Notes: generated by a model from the letters alone, not told the origin. Shown: positions 39,354 to 48,122, numbered from the stretch's first letter. The stretch: DNA of 64,000 nucleotides from Phytohabitans flavus (GCF_011764545.1 NZ_AP022870.1:5378001-5442000); one strand, 5' to 3'. Translations and numbers: made by a program.

Positions 39354-40511
39354 CCGCGCGGAGCGCGTCAAGCGTGGCTCGGCCAGCAGCAGGGCGAGAG
39401 CGGCAGCCGCGAGCCCGGCACCGGCGAGCGCGACACTTCGTACCCCCTCGGTTTGGATCAAACCACCGCCCAAGAGTGAGCCGGCCGCGATGCCCAGATT
39501 GAACGCGGTGCCGCTGCCTGCCCCCGCGAGGTCGGTGCTGCCAGGCGCGACCTGGAGTGTGCGGTTTTGCACCGCGGCCGCGAAGGCCGCGTAGGCCATG
39601 AGGGTGAGCGCCGACGCCGTCACCGCCGCGGCCTTTGTCCCGCCGAGCGTGTAGAGCGCGAGCAGCGCGACGACGCTCACGGTGAGTGGCACGACAAGCG
39701 CGCCCCACGGGCTGCGGTCGAGGAACGGGCCGACCATCAGCGTGCCGGCCACGCCCGCCACTCCGCAGACCAGCAGCAGCGGGCCCAACGCGGCCGGTGT
39801 GAAGCCGCTGACGTCAAGGAGGAAGGGCGTCACGTAGGTATACGCCGTCAGGGATCCCGCCACGCCGATCGCGCAGGCCACGACGAGGATCGCGTAGCGG
39901 CGGGCATCCGGTGCGGTGCCGCGCGCGGCGCCGCCGTCGGCGGGCGCGAACGTGGGGACCAGCGCGGCCACCGCCACGCATGTCGCCAGCCCGACGGCCG
40001 CCATCACCAGGAACGCCACCCGCCAGCCCGCCTGCTGCCCGATCCACGTGCCGATCGGAACGCCGATCACCGGGGAGAGCGAGGCGCCGACAGCGAAGCG
40101 GGCGATCGCGCGACCGCGCACCTCGGGCGGGAAGAGGCCGGTGGCGGTCGAACCGACCACCGACCAGAAGAGCGCCTGAGTGAGCGCGACCGCGAGGCGG
40201 GCGGCGAGCAGCACCCAGTAGTTGGCGGCGACGGCGGTGACAAGCACCCCGGCGACGAAGACGGCCAGCGTCACGGTCAGCAGCTGGCGCCGCGGGATGT
40301 GCCCGGTCAGGCGGGTGAGCGGGATGGAGGCGAGCACCACCACCGCCGCATAGCCGGTGACCAGCAGCCCGATCTGCGAGTCGGAGCGGCCGAGGTCCTC
40401 GGCCATCACCGTGAGCAGGCCGATCGGCAGCACCTCGGTCGTCACGAACGTGAACGCGGCCACAGATAGCGCCGCCAGGGCGCCATTCGCACGCCGTTTC
40501 GAAACCGTCAC
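39291..40511 (-). CDS. MFS efflux transporter, DHA1 (12-TM) type
   Basis: 406 residues from GTG 40511, with GGAGA just upstream. Twelve hydrophobic segments are recognisable. The DHA1-type segments are LTRLTGHIPRRQLL in the first loop (motif A region) and GTAFNLGIAAGSLLGG in the second half, close to sugar- or chloramphenicol-efflux transporters. The substrate is unknown. It is divergent from the CGNR regulator with only 42 bases between the starts, so that regulator probably controls it. Confidence 0.88.
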   Translation of the reverse strand: MTVSKRRANGALAALSVAAFTFVTTEVLPIGLLTVMAEDLGRSDSQIGLLVTGYAAVVVLASIPLTRLTGHIPRRQLLTVTLAVFVAGVLVTAVAANYWVLLAARLAVALTQALFWSVVGSTATGLFPPEVRGRAIARFAVGASLSPVIGVPIGTWIGQQAGWRVAFLVMAAVGLATCVAVAALVPTFAPADGGAARGTAPDARRYAILVVACAIGVAGSLTAYTYVTPFLLDVSGFTPAALGPLLLVCGVAGVAGTLMVGPFLDRSPWGALVVPLTVSVVALLALYTLGGTKAAAVTASALTLMAYAAFAAAVQNRTLQVAPGSTDLAGAGSGTAFNLGIAAGSLLGGGLIQTEGVRSVALAGAGLAAAALALLLAEPRLTRSARSGPGAGALAREPVVELGPRG

Positions 40512-40540
40512 GATGTCTCCACTAAAGCTGACTACGGTGG

Positions 40541-40546
40541 TAGCCT
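40541..40546 (+). promoter_or_regulatory. Possible -10 box for a leaderless CGNR-regulator transcript
   Basis: TAGCCT fits TANNNT and ends 7 bases before the GTG start at 40554, the spacing expected when transcription begins at the start codon. No convincing -35 hexamer was found. Confidence 0.35.
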
Positions 40547-40553
40547 CCCAGGG

Positions 40554-41204
40554 GTGTCGGTGGAGCGCAAGCCGGATTTGCGGATCGTCGGCGGGCACCC
40601 GGTGCTCGACCTGGTCAACACCGTGACCCCACGGCGTCGGGGCGGCCGGGAGCACCTCACCTCACCCACCGCACTGCTCGCCTGGTCACAGCGGGTCGGC
40701 CTGGTGGGCGCGGGCGAGGTCCGCGCCATCGGCGCGGCCTGGCGGGCCAGGTCCGGGTCCGCCGGCCAGGCACTGCACGCGACACTCGACGTGCGGGAGT
40801 CGGTGTACGGGATTGTGGCCGCCCGCCTCGCGGACCCGACACCCAAGCCCGGGGCGACCGCGGCGGCGCTGGAGCATTTGACGCTCCGCTGGGCGGCCGC
40901 CACGGCACGCTCCACATTGGTCGCCGCTGCCCATCAGCCGGCGGACGTTGTGGTCGGCACCGATCCGGCGTTCGTGGTGCCCGACCGGCTCGCGTTCGCG
41001 GCGGTGGAGCTGCTGCGCTCGGTGGATCCGGGGCACGTCAAGGAGTGTCCGGTCAGCGAGGGCGGCTGCGGCTGGCTCTTCCTCGACCAGAGCCGCAACG
41101 GTTCACGCCGGTGGTGTGCCATGGCCGACTGTGGTGCGCAGGCCAAGGCCCGCAAGCTGACCGCGCGGCGGCGGGCCGCGCGAGCTTCCACCGTCAGGGG
41201 CTGA
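40554..41204 (+). CDS. CGNR/ABATE zinc-finger regulator
   Basis: 216 residues. The N-terminal ABATE (stress-responsive) domain begins RIVGGHPVLDLVNTV. The C-terminal CGNR-type zinc finger has CPVSEGGCGWLFLDQSRNGSRRWC-type spacing, but the name-giving CGNR is CGAQ here (MADCGAQAKARKLTARR). All four cysteines remain. It probably binds DNA and regulates the divergent efflux pump. GTG 40554 is the start. Confidence 0.88.
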   Translation: MSVERKPDLRIVGGHPVLDLVNTVTPRRRGGREHLTSPTALLAWSQRVGLVGAGEVRAIGAAWRARSGSAGQALHATLDVRESVYGIVAARLADPTPKPGATAAALEHLTLRWAAATARSTLVAAAHQPADVVVGTDPAFVVPDRLAFAAVELLRSVDPGHVKECPVSEGGCGWLFLDQSRNGSRRWCAMADCGAQAKARKLTARRRAARASTVRG

Positions 41205-41552
41205 GGAGGTAGCCGGCTGGTGGCCCGACTAGCCGGGCGCAGGTCGGAGCCACCAGCCGGGGACCGTGGGGTGTGGTGCCCTCCCTCCTTTACCGAGCCG
41301 GTGATTCGACCGGGAGCCAGACACGCATCGAAGCCGGGCCCCGGTTTGCCCCGCATGGCACATTCCAGACAGCGCCATCTATGTGAACGTGAACTTGGCT
41401 GCTACCGGACATGAGCCACCCTCTGACGTATCGAAAATTCTTGGCCGCCCGGTGGCCCGAAAACCTTTTCGGCAATCTAACGATGTCGCTGTGACGCTGT
41501 CAAGGGTGTCTTGGTGTACCCTCCCACCGAAACGCCTCGCGAAAGGATTTCG
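41205..41552. other. Non-coding region between CGNR and LacI regulators
   Basis: 348 bases. It holds an inverted repeat near the left end (separate entry) and the 16-bp palindrome CCGAAAACCTTTTCGG at 41457-41472, about 80 bases before the LacI start. The palindrome is a possible operator for that regulator. No gene was recognised. Confidence 0.5.
41213..41260 (+). terminator. Inverted repeat after the CGNR regulator
   Basis: CCGGCTGGTGGC (41213-41224) and GCCACCAGCCGG (41249-41260) are perfect 12-bp inverted copies around a 24-base loop that can itself pair in part. It starts 9 bases after the stop, so it is likely a terminator, although no T run follows. Confidence 0.55.
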
Positions 41553-42587
41553 GTGGCCAGGCAGCGTTCTCGACCCGTCACGCTGACCGACGTGGCCCGC
41601 CGCGCCGGCGTGTCGGTAGCCACCGCGTCGAAGGCGCTCAACGCGCGCGACGAGGTGGCTCCGGAGACCCGCCGCCGAGTCCTCCAGGCGGCCGACGAGC
41701 TCGCCTTCCAGCCCAACGTGCTGGCCCGCGGCCTCCTCACCGGCCGTACCCGCACCATCGGCCTGCTGACCGACGAGCTCGCCGGCCGGTTTTCCATCCC
41801 GATCCTGCTCGGCGTCGAGGACGCGCTCGCAAGTGGACAGATGTCCGTGCTGCTCTGCGACGCGCGCGGCGACGCGATCCGGCGGCAGCACTACATCCGC
41901 ACGCTGCTCGCCCGCCAGGTCGACGGCTTCGTCGTGCTCGGCGACTCCAACGACCTGCGCCCCTCGCTCACCCGGCAGATCCCCGTGCCTGTCGTGTACG
42001 TGTACGGCGAGTCCGACCACCCCAAAGACCTCTCCGTCCTCGCCGACGACGAGCACGGCGCCCGCCTCGCCACCGAACACCTTGTGTCGCTTGGCCGCCG
42101 GCACATCGCGCACATCACCGGCCCGGAAACCTATCGCGCCGCCCGCGACCGCGCGGCCACCGTCCGAAAGGTACTGACCGACGCCGGCCTCACACTCGTC
42201 GGCGGCGACCCGCTTTACGGTGAGTGGTCGCAGCGCTGGGGCCGCCACGCCGCCCGTACGCTGCTCACCGCCCACGCCGGCATAGACGCCATCTTCTGCG
42301 GCAACGACCAGATCGCCACGGGCGTCGCCAACACCGTCCGCGAGCTCGGCCGCCACATCCCGGACGACGTGTCCATTGTGGGGTATGACAACTGGCACGA
42401 GTTCGCCGCCGACTGCCAGCCACCGCTGACCACAGTGGACCTCAACCTCCAGCAGCTCGGGGAGACGGCCGTACACCACCTCTTCGCGGCCCTCGACGGG
42501 CAGCCCTCCTCCGGCGTCATCCGCCAGCCGTGCCGCCTCGTCGTGCGCGACTCCACCGGCCCACCACCACCCCGCCTGACCGCCTAG
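41553..42587 (+). CDS. LacI-family transcriptional regulator
   Basis: 344 residues from GTG 41553, with GAAAGGA 6 bases upstream. N-terminal HTH and hinge: VTLTDVARRAGVSVATASKALN (residues about 8-29), then LAFQPNVLARGL. The periplasmic-binding-like sensor domain follows, with FCGNDQIATGVANTV and DVSIVGYDNWHEF. No sugar transport or catabolic genes lie next to it, so its target is unclear. The upstream palindrome at 41457 may be an autoregulatory site. It is convergent with the ABM gene. Confidence 0.93.
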   Translation: MARQRSRPVTLTDVARRAGVSVATASKALNARDEVAPETRRRVLQAADELAFQPNVLARGLLTGRTRTIGLLTDELAGRFSIPILLGVEDALASGQMSVLLCDARGDAIRRQHYIRTLLARQVDGFVVLGDSNDLRPSLTRQIPVPVVYVYGESDHPKDLSVLADDEHGARLATEHLVSLGRRHIAHITGPETYRAARDRAATVRKVLTDAGLTLVGGDPLYGEWSQRWGRHAARTLLTAHAGIDAIFCGNDQIATGVANTVRELGRHIPDDVSIVGYDNWHEFAADCQPPLTTVDLNLQQLGETAVHHLFAALDGQPSSGVIRQPCRLVVRDSTGPPPPRLTA

Positions 42588-42609
42588 CGCGGCTTGCGGG
42601 TGACGAAGG

Positions 42610-43293
42610 CTACCGCGCGGGCTGACTGACCATCGTCATGGTGTGCGTGGTCCACGGGGCGACAAGCCGGGCGTCGACCTCGCCGCGCAGGTGCCGGTAG
42701 AAGTTCGCCGTGTTCATGTGGCGGGTGAGCGCGTCCTGGTCGGTCCAGTTCTCGTAGAAGAACATCAGCGAGGGGTCTTCACGCGACTGGTACAGGTCGT
42801 AGTCGAGGCAGCCGGGCTCGCCCCGGGTCGGTTCCACCATGGCCAGGTGGGCCTGACGCACCGCCTCGACTTCGCCGGGCTTGATGGTGAAGAACGGAAA
42901 GAGGGTCACCTGCGCCGGTGCGCTCGCCTTCGGGCGGGGGCGATCCTGCCTCGTGTCGGGAGTGGACAGTGGTCGCGCGAAGGACTGCATGGGCGCGGCC
43001 ACCAGGTCGGGCATCGCCTGCTCGTTGATCTGCGTACGCACGTGCCCGGTAGCCATGTGCCCGTCGTATGCCGCCCAGTCAGCCCAGTTGGCCATGAGGT
43101 AGATCGCCGCGGGATTGTTCTTCAGCCGGTGGAGGTCATAGCTGATGTTGCCCGGATCCGCGCGGGACGGCTCGACCAGCTGAAGCAGCGTGTCACAGAC
43201 GTCGTCGACTCGATCGGGTTTGGCGATGAACTGGGCCAGCACCGTCACCTGTTCCGGTGCGGGCGACGGCGACACCTCACCTGCGGCTTCCAT
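42610..43293 (-). CDS. Tandem antibiotic-biosynthesis-monooxygenase (ABM) domain protein
   Basis: 227 residues with two dimeric alpha-beta-barrel ABM domains. The first (about residues 14-110) runs VTVLAQFIAKPDRVDDV to YLMANWADWAAYDGHM. The second (about 130-220) runs VTLFPFFTIKPGEVEAV to FFYENWTDQDALTRHM. Single-domain homologues work as dimers, so this may be a pseudo-dimer; the family includes quinol monooxygenases such as YgiN and ActVA-Orf6. ATG 43293 has AAGGGGG upstream and is preferred to the longer Pro-rich extension. Confidence 0.87.
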   Translation of the reverse strand: MEAAGEVSPSPAPEQVTVLAQFIAKPDRVDDVCDTLLQLVEPSRADPGNISYDLHRLKNNPAAIYLMANWADWAAYDGHMATGHVRTQINEQAMPDLVAAPMQSFARPLSTPDTRQDRPRPKASAPAQVTLFPFFTIKPGEVEAVRQAHLAMVEPTRGEPGCLDYDLYQSREDPSLMFFYENWTDQDALTRHMNTANFYRHLRGEVDARLVAPWTTHTMTMVSQPAR

Positions 43294-43762
43294 CCGCGAC
43301 CCCCTTTCGGGCGGCCCGCCGCCCGCGCCAGGCGGCGCCGAGGGCGGTGCAGGCCTGACTGGCTTGACCGTAGCCCGCACCAGTCAACCCACGGGCGGAT
43401 TCGCCGGCTTTCCGGGACAGGCGCCCGCCGACCCGACGCCGGCTCACCCACAGGTGGCGATGTCTAGAGAGCATCTGGGGTCAGGGTGGTCTCGGCGACC
43501 TGCAGCGAAGAAAGGTCCAAAACCGAAAGAATTGAGCTACCGCGACGTCCGTCGTGGTCCAGACCGTCGCTCCCGCCGCCTCACCCTTCACGGTTGGCAA
43601 GCTCACCCCCGAGGCCGCGGTCGGCGTCCACGACCTTCACTGCGGGTCCGCGCTTCGGGCCAACCTTGACCTAGCCCGGCGGTTGGGCACAGGTCCATCC
43701 AAGACAGACACCTGGTCTGACAGCGGTCCGAGGTCGATGCGTCCCGGGCCCTGGGGGTTGGG
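43294..43762. other. 469-bp gap between ABM and ApbE-like genes, with a dispersed repeat
   Basis: No coding frame with family features was found. The main content is the repeat beginning at 43533 (next entry). The stretch 43600-43762 lacks recognisable signals. Confidence 0.5.
43533..43600 (+). repeat. Diverged copy of the left end of the 27383 element
   Basis: Ungapped alignment with 27383-27450 gives 55 of 68 identical bases (about 81%). The first 28 bases, beginning TGAGCTACCGCGA, differ from the 27383 terminal repeat at four positions. I found no matching inverted end nearby, so this may be a decayed or single-ended copy. Confidence 0.6.
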
Positions 43763-44698
43763 CTAGGGCCTGAAGTCTGCGTCGGGCGGGAGCGTGAGGT
43801 CGGTGCGGATGGCCGTCGCCGTCGCGAACGTGCTCGCGACCAAGCAGCTGCGTGCCTCCACCGTCACCACAGTGCGGACGCGCTCGGCGGGCCAGCCGGT
43901 CCGTGGCTCGATCAGCGGTGCGCCGGAGGTGCCCAGCGCCCTGCCTGCGCCAAGCCGCGGCGGCCACCCGCCTCGTACCGCGTCACCGGCGGGGCTCAAA
44001 AGGTGCAGGGGCCAGCCTCCGGGCGGGGCCGGGCCGGCTGTGGCGACGTCACCACCGATCGCGATCGAGGCGCCCACTTCATAACGGGAGGCGACCGACG
44101 TGGCACAGCGGTCGGCGACGCGGGCGGGGCTTGTGGCATTGAGGTCGAGCAGGACTCGTGGCGGCACGGTGAGCAACGAGCCGTCGAGGTGAACGTCGCG
44201 CCAGTCGTGCGGCGGATGGTCGAGCACACCGACCGCGGAGCCACACGCCGGGAGCCACGGGTGTGCGGCAGCGTATCGGGAGCGGTGCACGGCGGTGCCG
44301 ATCACCGGGTCGACCGCGCCATCGGTCAGGCGGGCGGCCTCGATCGCGGCGGCGACGAGGTCGGCGAGGACCGGGCTGACCCGGATCGGACGACCGGCGG
44401 CCAATGCGACGCGGGGCAGCTCGCGCGCCAGCGCCGCCCGCGCGGCGGCGACCTGGCCGGCCACCAGGCGGCGGGCCCGCCACGCGAGAAGGACGTGGCG
44501 CGCGGCCATCCGCTCGCGGCCTACTGGACCACCGATCCGGCCGGCGAGCACCAGATGGGGAAGGGCGAGCATGACCACGGGGTCGGCCGCGGTAAGGGCG
44601 ACAGCGGCGGTGGCATGCGCGGTAGGCATGCCCCTGAGCCTGGCCCGCGGAGCTTTGCGGCGGTTAGGGGGTGGCTGTGTGCCAGCTGAGGAAGCCAT
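43763..44698 (-). CDS. ApbE-like FAD:protein FMN transferase homologue with altered active site
   Basis: 311 residues. Family landmarks: TDGAVDPVIGTAVHRSRY, LLDLNATSPARVADRCA and AIGGDVATAG. In canonical ApbE the middle motif contains a conserved Ala-Lys-Gly; here Pro and Ala replace Lys and Gly. The usual C-terminal metal-site ADAxST-like motif reads LVASTFATATA. There is no signal peptide. Activity is therefore uncertain. It is the last gene of a minus-strand group with GT2-GtrA and a GT39-like protein, and starts 11 bases after the GT2-GtrA stop. Confidence 0.75.
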   Translation of the reverse strand: MASSAGTQPPPNRRKAPRARLRGMPTAHATAAVALTAADPVVMLALPHLVLAGRIGGPVGRERMAARHVLLAWRARRLVAGQVAAARAALARELPRVALAAGRPIRVSPVLADLVAAAIEAARLTDGAVDPVIGTAVHRSRYAAAHPWLPACGSAVGVLDHPPHDWRDVHLDGSLLTVPPRVLLDLNATSPARVADRCATSVASRYEVGASIAIGGDVATAGPAPPGGWPLHLLSPAGDAVRGGWPPRLGAGRALGTSGAPLIEPRTGWPAERVRTVVTVEARSCLVASTFATATAIRTDLTLPPDADFRP

Positions 44699-44709
44699 GT
44701 CCGACCTCG

Positions 44710-45939
44710 CTACCGGGCGCGGTGGGAGCCGAAGACCCAGGTGCGCATTAACAGGAAGCGCAGCACGGTCGCGGCGAGGTTGGCGAGAATCACCACGGTC
44801 AGCTCGACGAATCGGCCGGCCTGCGGCGCCACCGCCGTGAGCGCCGCGAGCGAGCCGCTGGTCAGCGCGAGGCCCAGGACGAACACCGAGAGGCCCTGAG
44901 CCTGGTGCCGGACCGCACCCCGCCGCCCGGCGATGCCGAAGGTGAGCCGACGGTTGGCGGCCGTGTTGCCTACCGCTGTGACGAGCAGGGCCAGCAGGTT
45001 GGCCGCCTGCGCGCCGGTGACCGTGCGGAGCAGCGCGAAGATCACGATGTACGCGAGCGTGCTCGCCAGACCGACCCCGGCGAACCGGACCAGCTGCCCG
45101 GCAAGCCCGACGGGTACGCCAGCGGCGGGTGTGGCGTCCCGGCCGAGCTGCCGGCGCAGATCGCCGATCGGCAGCGCGCCGGTGGCCAGCCCTCGGCCGA
45201 GCCGCCAGATGCCCCTGAGGTCCGCGATGGCGGTGGCCACGATGTCGACGCGGCTGTCCGGGTCGTCGACCCAGTCCACCGGGACCTCGTGGATGCGCAG
45301 CCCAGCCCGCTCGGCCAGCACGAGCAGCTCGGTGTCGAAGAACCAGGCGGTGTCCTGCACCAGCGGCAGGATGCGCTCGGCCACGTCCTTGCGGATCGCC
45401 TTGAACCCGCACTGCGCATCGGAGAACCGGGCCGCGAGCGCACCGCGCAGCAGCACGTTGTAGCAGCGCGAGATGATCTCCCGCTTCGGGCCGCGCACCA
45501 CCCTCGCGCCGCGCGACAGGCGGCTGCCGATCGCCAGGTCCGAGTGGCCGGAGATCAGCGGGGCCACCAGGGGCAGCAGCGCGGCCAGGTCGGTGGAGAG
45601 GTCGACGTCCATGTAGGCGAGGACGGGCGCGTCCGATGTGGACCACACCGCCGCCAGCGCGCGCCCCCGGCCCTTCTGCTCCAGCCGAACGGCCCGCACC
45701 CCGGGCAGCTGCTGGCTCAGGGCGGCTGCCACATACGGCGTCTTGTCGGTGCTGGCGTTGTCCGCGATCGTGATGCGAAAGGGGTACGGGAGGCTCCCGG
45801 TGAGGTATGCGTGCAGCCTGCGCACGCAAGGCTCCAGATCGATCTCCTCGTTGTAGACCGGGATCACCACGTCGAGGACCGGGACCGGCCGGAATGTGGC
45901 GCCACCGCCGGCAGCGTCGGAAAGCGTCGTGGTCGTCAT
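44710..45939 (-). CDS. Family 2 glycosyltransferase fused to GtrA membrane domain
   Basis: 409 residues. N-terminal dolichol-phosphate-mannose-synthase-like GT2: LDVVIPVYNEEIDLEPCV, ADNASTDKTPYV, AYMDVDLSTDL (metal-binding DxD) and DAQCGFKAIRKDV. The C-terminal about 130 residues (FAGVGLASTLAYIVIFALLR and later helices) form a GtrA-type four-helix membrane domain. It probably makes polyprenyl-phosphate sugar and flips it for a membrane glycosyltransferase; the adjacent GT39-like gene, 27 bases upstream, is the obvious user. Confidence 0.92.
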   Translation of the reverse strand: MTTTTLSDAAGGGATFRPVPVLDVVIPVYNEEIDLEPCVRRLHAYLTGSLPYPFRITIADNASTDKTPYVAAALSQQLPGVRAVRLEQKGRGRALAAVWSTSDAPVLAYMDVDLSTDLAALLPLVAPLISGHSDLAIGSRLSRGARVVRGPKREIISRCYNVLLRGALAARFSDAQCGFKAIRKDVAERILPLVQDTAWFFDTELLVLAERAGLRIHEVPVDWVDDPDSRVDIVATAIADLRGIWRLGRGLATGALPIGDLRRQLGRDATPAAGVPVGLAGQLVRFAGVGLASTLAYIVIFALLRTVTGAQAANLLALLVTAVGNTAANRRLTFGIAGRRGAVRHQAQGLSVFVLGLALTSGSLAALTAVAPQAGRFVELTVVILANLAATVLRFLLMRTWVFGSHRAR

Positions 45940-45965
45940 GGGGTGGAAGGCTGCCTCTCCTGCGG

Positions 45966-48032
45966 TCACTTGGCGGTGAGGTCGTAGAGGGTCACGTTGC
46001 CGACGGTCGTGGCGGTGAAGTTGGCCTCGACCCACTGCGTGATCTGCTGGCCGGTACTGTCGCCAAAGCCCGGCCCGCCCATGCCGCCCGCGCCGCCGAC
46101 GAAGTAGTGGATCTTCCCGCTCGCGACGTACTGCTGAAACTGCTCGAGGGTCGGCCACGGGTCGGCGCCGAAGCCGCCGATGGCAAGGACCGGCCGCCGC
46201 GTGGCGAGCTGGTAGCCGGCGGCACTGCTGGCGCGCAGCGTGGCCGCCACCCAGGTGTAGGTGTCGGCGTCCCGCGTCAGCGTCACGGCCAGCGCGGAGT
46301 CGACGGACGGCGCGTCATCTCCCCCGCCTCTGCCGGGGAACCCGCCCGGCGGCTGGCCGCCACCCGCTGGACCGCCTTGCCCGCCGCCGGGGAAGGCACC
46401 ACCCGGCAGGTCCGGCGGTGAACCGCCGGGGAAGCCCGGCAGCGAGCCGTTCGCCCGGGGCACGCTGCCGGGGAAGCCGCCGCCCGGACCGCCGGCGAAC
46501 TCCACGGCGGGACCGGCGGTGGGTATCGACCCGCGGTGCGCGGTGGCGGCGGTGTCCAGCGCGTACGCGAACGGCGCGACAAGGGCGACGGTGACCGCGG
46601 CCACCGCGGCCGGGGTGAACACCCGCCGGGAGAGTCTGCCGGCGAGTAGCGCGACCGTGGCGGCCAGGCCTAGTGCCAGCGCCACCCACCGCAGCCAAGG
46701 CAGCCAGTCCGGGGTACGCCCCAGCAGGCGCCAGGCCCACGCGGCGGTAGCCGCCACGGTGAGGGCAAGCACCGCGAGCGCCACGAGGTTGTCCCGCCGC
46801 TGCCAGAGCGCCGAGGCGCCCACCGCCACGACGGCAGCGACAGCCGGTGCGAGCGCGACCGCGTAGTACTCGTGGTAGATGCCCTCCATGAAGCTGAAGA
46901 CCAGGCCGGTGACCAGCAGCCAGCCACCCCACAGGACGAGGCTGGCGCGCGTCCGGTCGGTCCGGGGCGCTCGCCACCCCAGCACCAGCGCGGCGACCAG
47001 GAGCATCAGCGCCGCCGGCAGCAGCCAGGCGATCTGACCGCCATTCTGCGCGTCGAAGAGCCGGAGGGCGCCGGTGCCGCCGAACCCACCTCCGGGGAAG
47101 CCACCACCCTCGGGGCCACCGCCGCCACCAGGGCCGCCGGGCCCGCCCGTGTTACCGAAGATGCGGCCGAGCCCGTTGTAGCCCCAGATCAGCTCCCACA
47201 CGCTGTTGCCCTCCGAGCCGCCGACGTAGGGGCGGTGCCGTGCCGGCACCAGCTCCACGATCGCGACCCACCACCCGGCGGACACCACCATCGCCAGGCC
47301 GGCCCACAACAGCTGGACGATCCGCCGGACCACGGAGACGGGTGCGGCGAGGAGGTACACAAGCGCGAAGGCCGGCACGACAAGCAGGGCCTGCAACATC
47401 TTGGTGAGGAAACCCAAGCCGACCAGCACGCCGACCAGGACAAGCCATCTGGTACTCGCCGTCTCGATCGCCCGGACGGTGGCATAGGCGCCGGCAACCA
47501 TCAGCAGCACCAGCAGAGCGTCCGGATTGTTGAACCGGAACATCAGCACAGCCACCGGGGTAATGGCCAGGACCGCCCCGGCGAGCAGCCCGGCAAGCGC
47601 TCCCGACCAGCGGCGCACCGTCGCGTACAGCAGGGCGACGGACGCCACGCCGAGCAGCGCCTGCGGCACCAGGATGCTCCACGAGCTCAGCCCGAAGATC
47701 CGGACCGACATCGCCATCACCCAGAGCGACGCTGGCGGCTTGTCGACCGTGATCCCACTGGCCGCGTCGAACGAGCCGAAGAACCATGCCTTCCAGCTCT
47801 GCGAACCTGCCTGCGCGGCGCCCGAGTAGTAGGCGTTGGCCCAGCCCGACGCGCCGAGGCCCCACACGTACAGCACGGCGGTCGCCACCAGAAGAGCCAG
47901 AAGCGCGGGACGCACCCACCCTGGGTCCTCTGGACGGCCACGCCACACGCGGGCACCGAGAGACAGGTGACGAGCTGTCGCGAGCGGCGGTGCGGCAACG
48001 GCCGCGACGCCTCCAGACGAGGTCGAAGTCAC
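45966..48032 (-). CDS. GT39/ArnT-like membrane glycosyltransferase with Gly/Pro-rich inserts
   Basis: 688 residues with many membrane helices. The conserved periplasmic segment is NAYYSGAAQAGSQSWKAWFFGSFD followed by ITVDKPPASLWVMAMSVRIFG (the D-K-P-P substrate loop). Two Gly/Pro-rich stretches interrupt it: one at about residues 294-318 (GGPGGPGGGGGPEGGG) and a longer one at about 505-580 before a soluble C-terminal domain. It transfers sugar from a polyprenyl-phosphate donor outside the membrane; the acceptor is unknown. It pairs with the downstream GT2-GtrA gene. Confidence 0.9.
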   Translation of the reverse strand: MTSTSSGGVAAVAAPPLATARHLSLGARVWRGRPEDPGWVRPALLALLVATAVLYVWGLGASGWANAYYSGAAQAGSQSWKAWFFGSFDAASGITVDKPPASLWVMAMSVRIFGLSSWSILVPQALLGVASVALLYATVRRWSGALAGLLAGAVLAITPVAVLMFRFNNPDALLVLLMVAGAYATVRAIETASTRWLVLVGVLVGLGFLTKMLQALLVVPAFALVYLLAAPVSVVRRIVQLLWAGLAMVVSAGWWVAIVELVPARHRPYVGGSEGNSVWELIWGYNGLGRIFGNTGGPGGPGGGGGPEGGGFPGGGFGGTGALRLFDAQNGGQIAWLLPAALMLLVAALVLGWRAPRTDRTRASLVLWGGWLLVTGLVFSFMEGIYHEYYAVALAPAVAAVVAVGASALWQRRDNLVALAVLALTVAATAAWAWRLLGRTPDWLPWLRWVALALGLAATVALLAGRLSRRVFTPAAVAAVTVALVAPFAYALDTAATAHRGSIPTAGPAVEFAGGPGGGFPGSVPRANGSLPGFPGGSPPDLPGGAFPGGGQGGPAGGGQPPGGFPGRGGGDDAPSVDSALAVTLTRDADTYTWVAATLRASSAAGYQLATRRPVLAIGGFGADPWPTLEQFQQYVASGKIHYFVGGAGGMGGPGFGDSTGQQITQWVEANFTATTVGNVTLYDLTAK

Positions 48033-48096
48033 GACCGATATGGTCCAGGGCGTACCTCTTAAACCGCTTCATGCCACCTCGACGTAGGCTGGGAAT

Positions 48097-48116
48097 GCAG
48101 CGACAAACGTCGCTGC
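48097..48116 (-). terminator. Hairpin after the topoisomerase IB gene
   Basis: GCAGCGAC and GTCGCTGC form a perfect 8-bp stem with a 4-base loop, 7 bases past the stop of the last gene of the heptose operon and upstream of the GT39-like gene. It is a plausible end of the long operon. Confidence 0.55.
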
Positions 48117-48122
48117 CTATGT

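Noticed and set aside
41265..41370. Cobalamin-type riboswitch upstream of the LacI regulator (GAGCCAGACAC string)
   Set aside because: Other conserved core boxes of the B12 riboswitch are missing and the downstream gene is not a B12 or metal gene.
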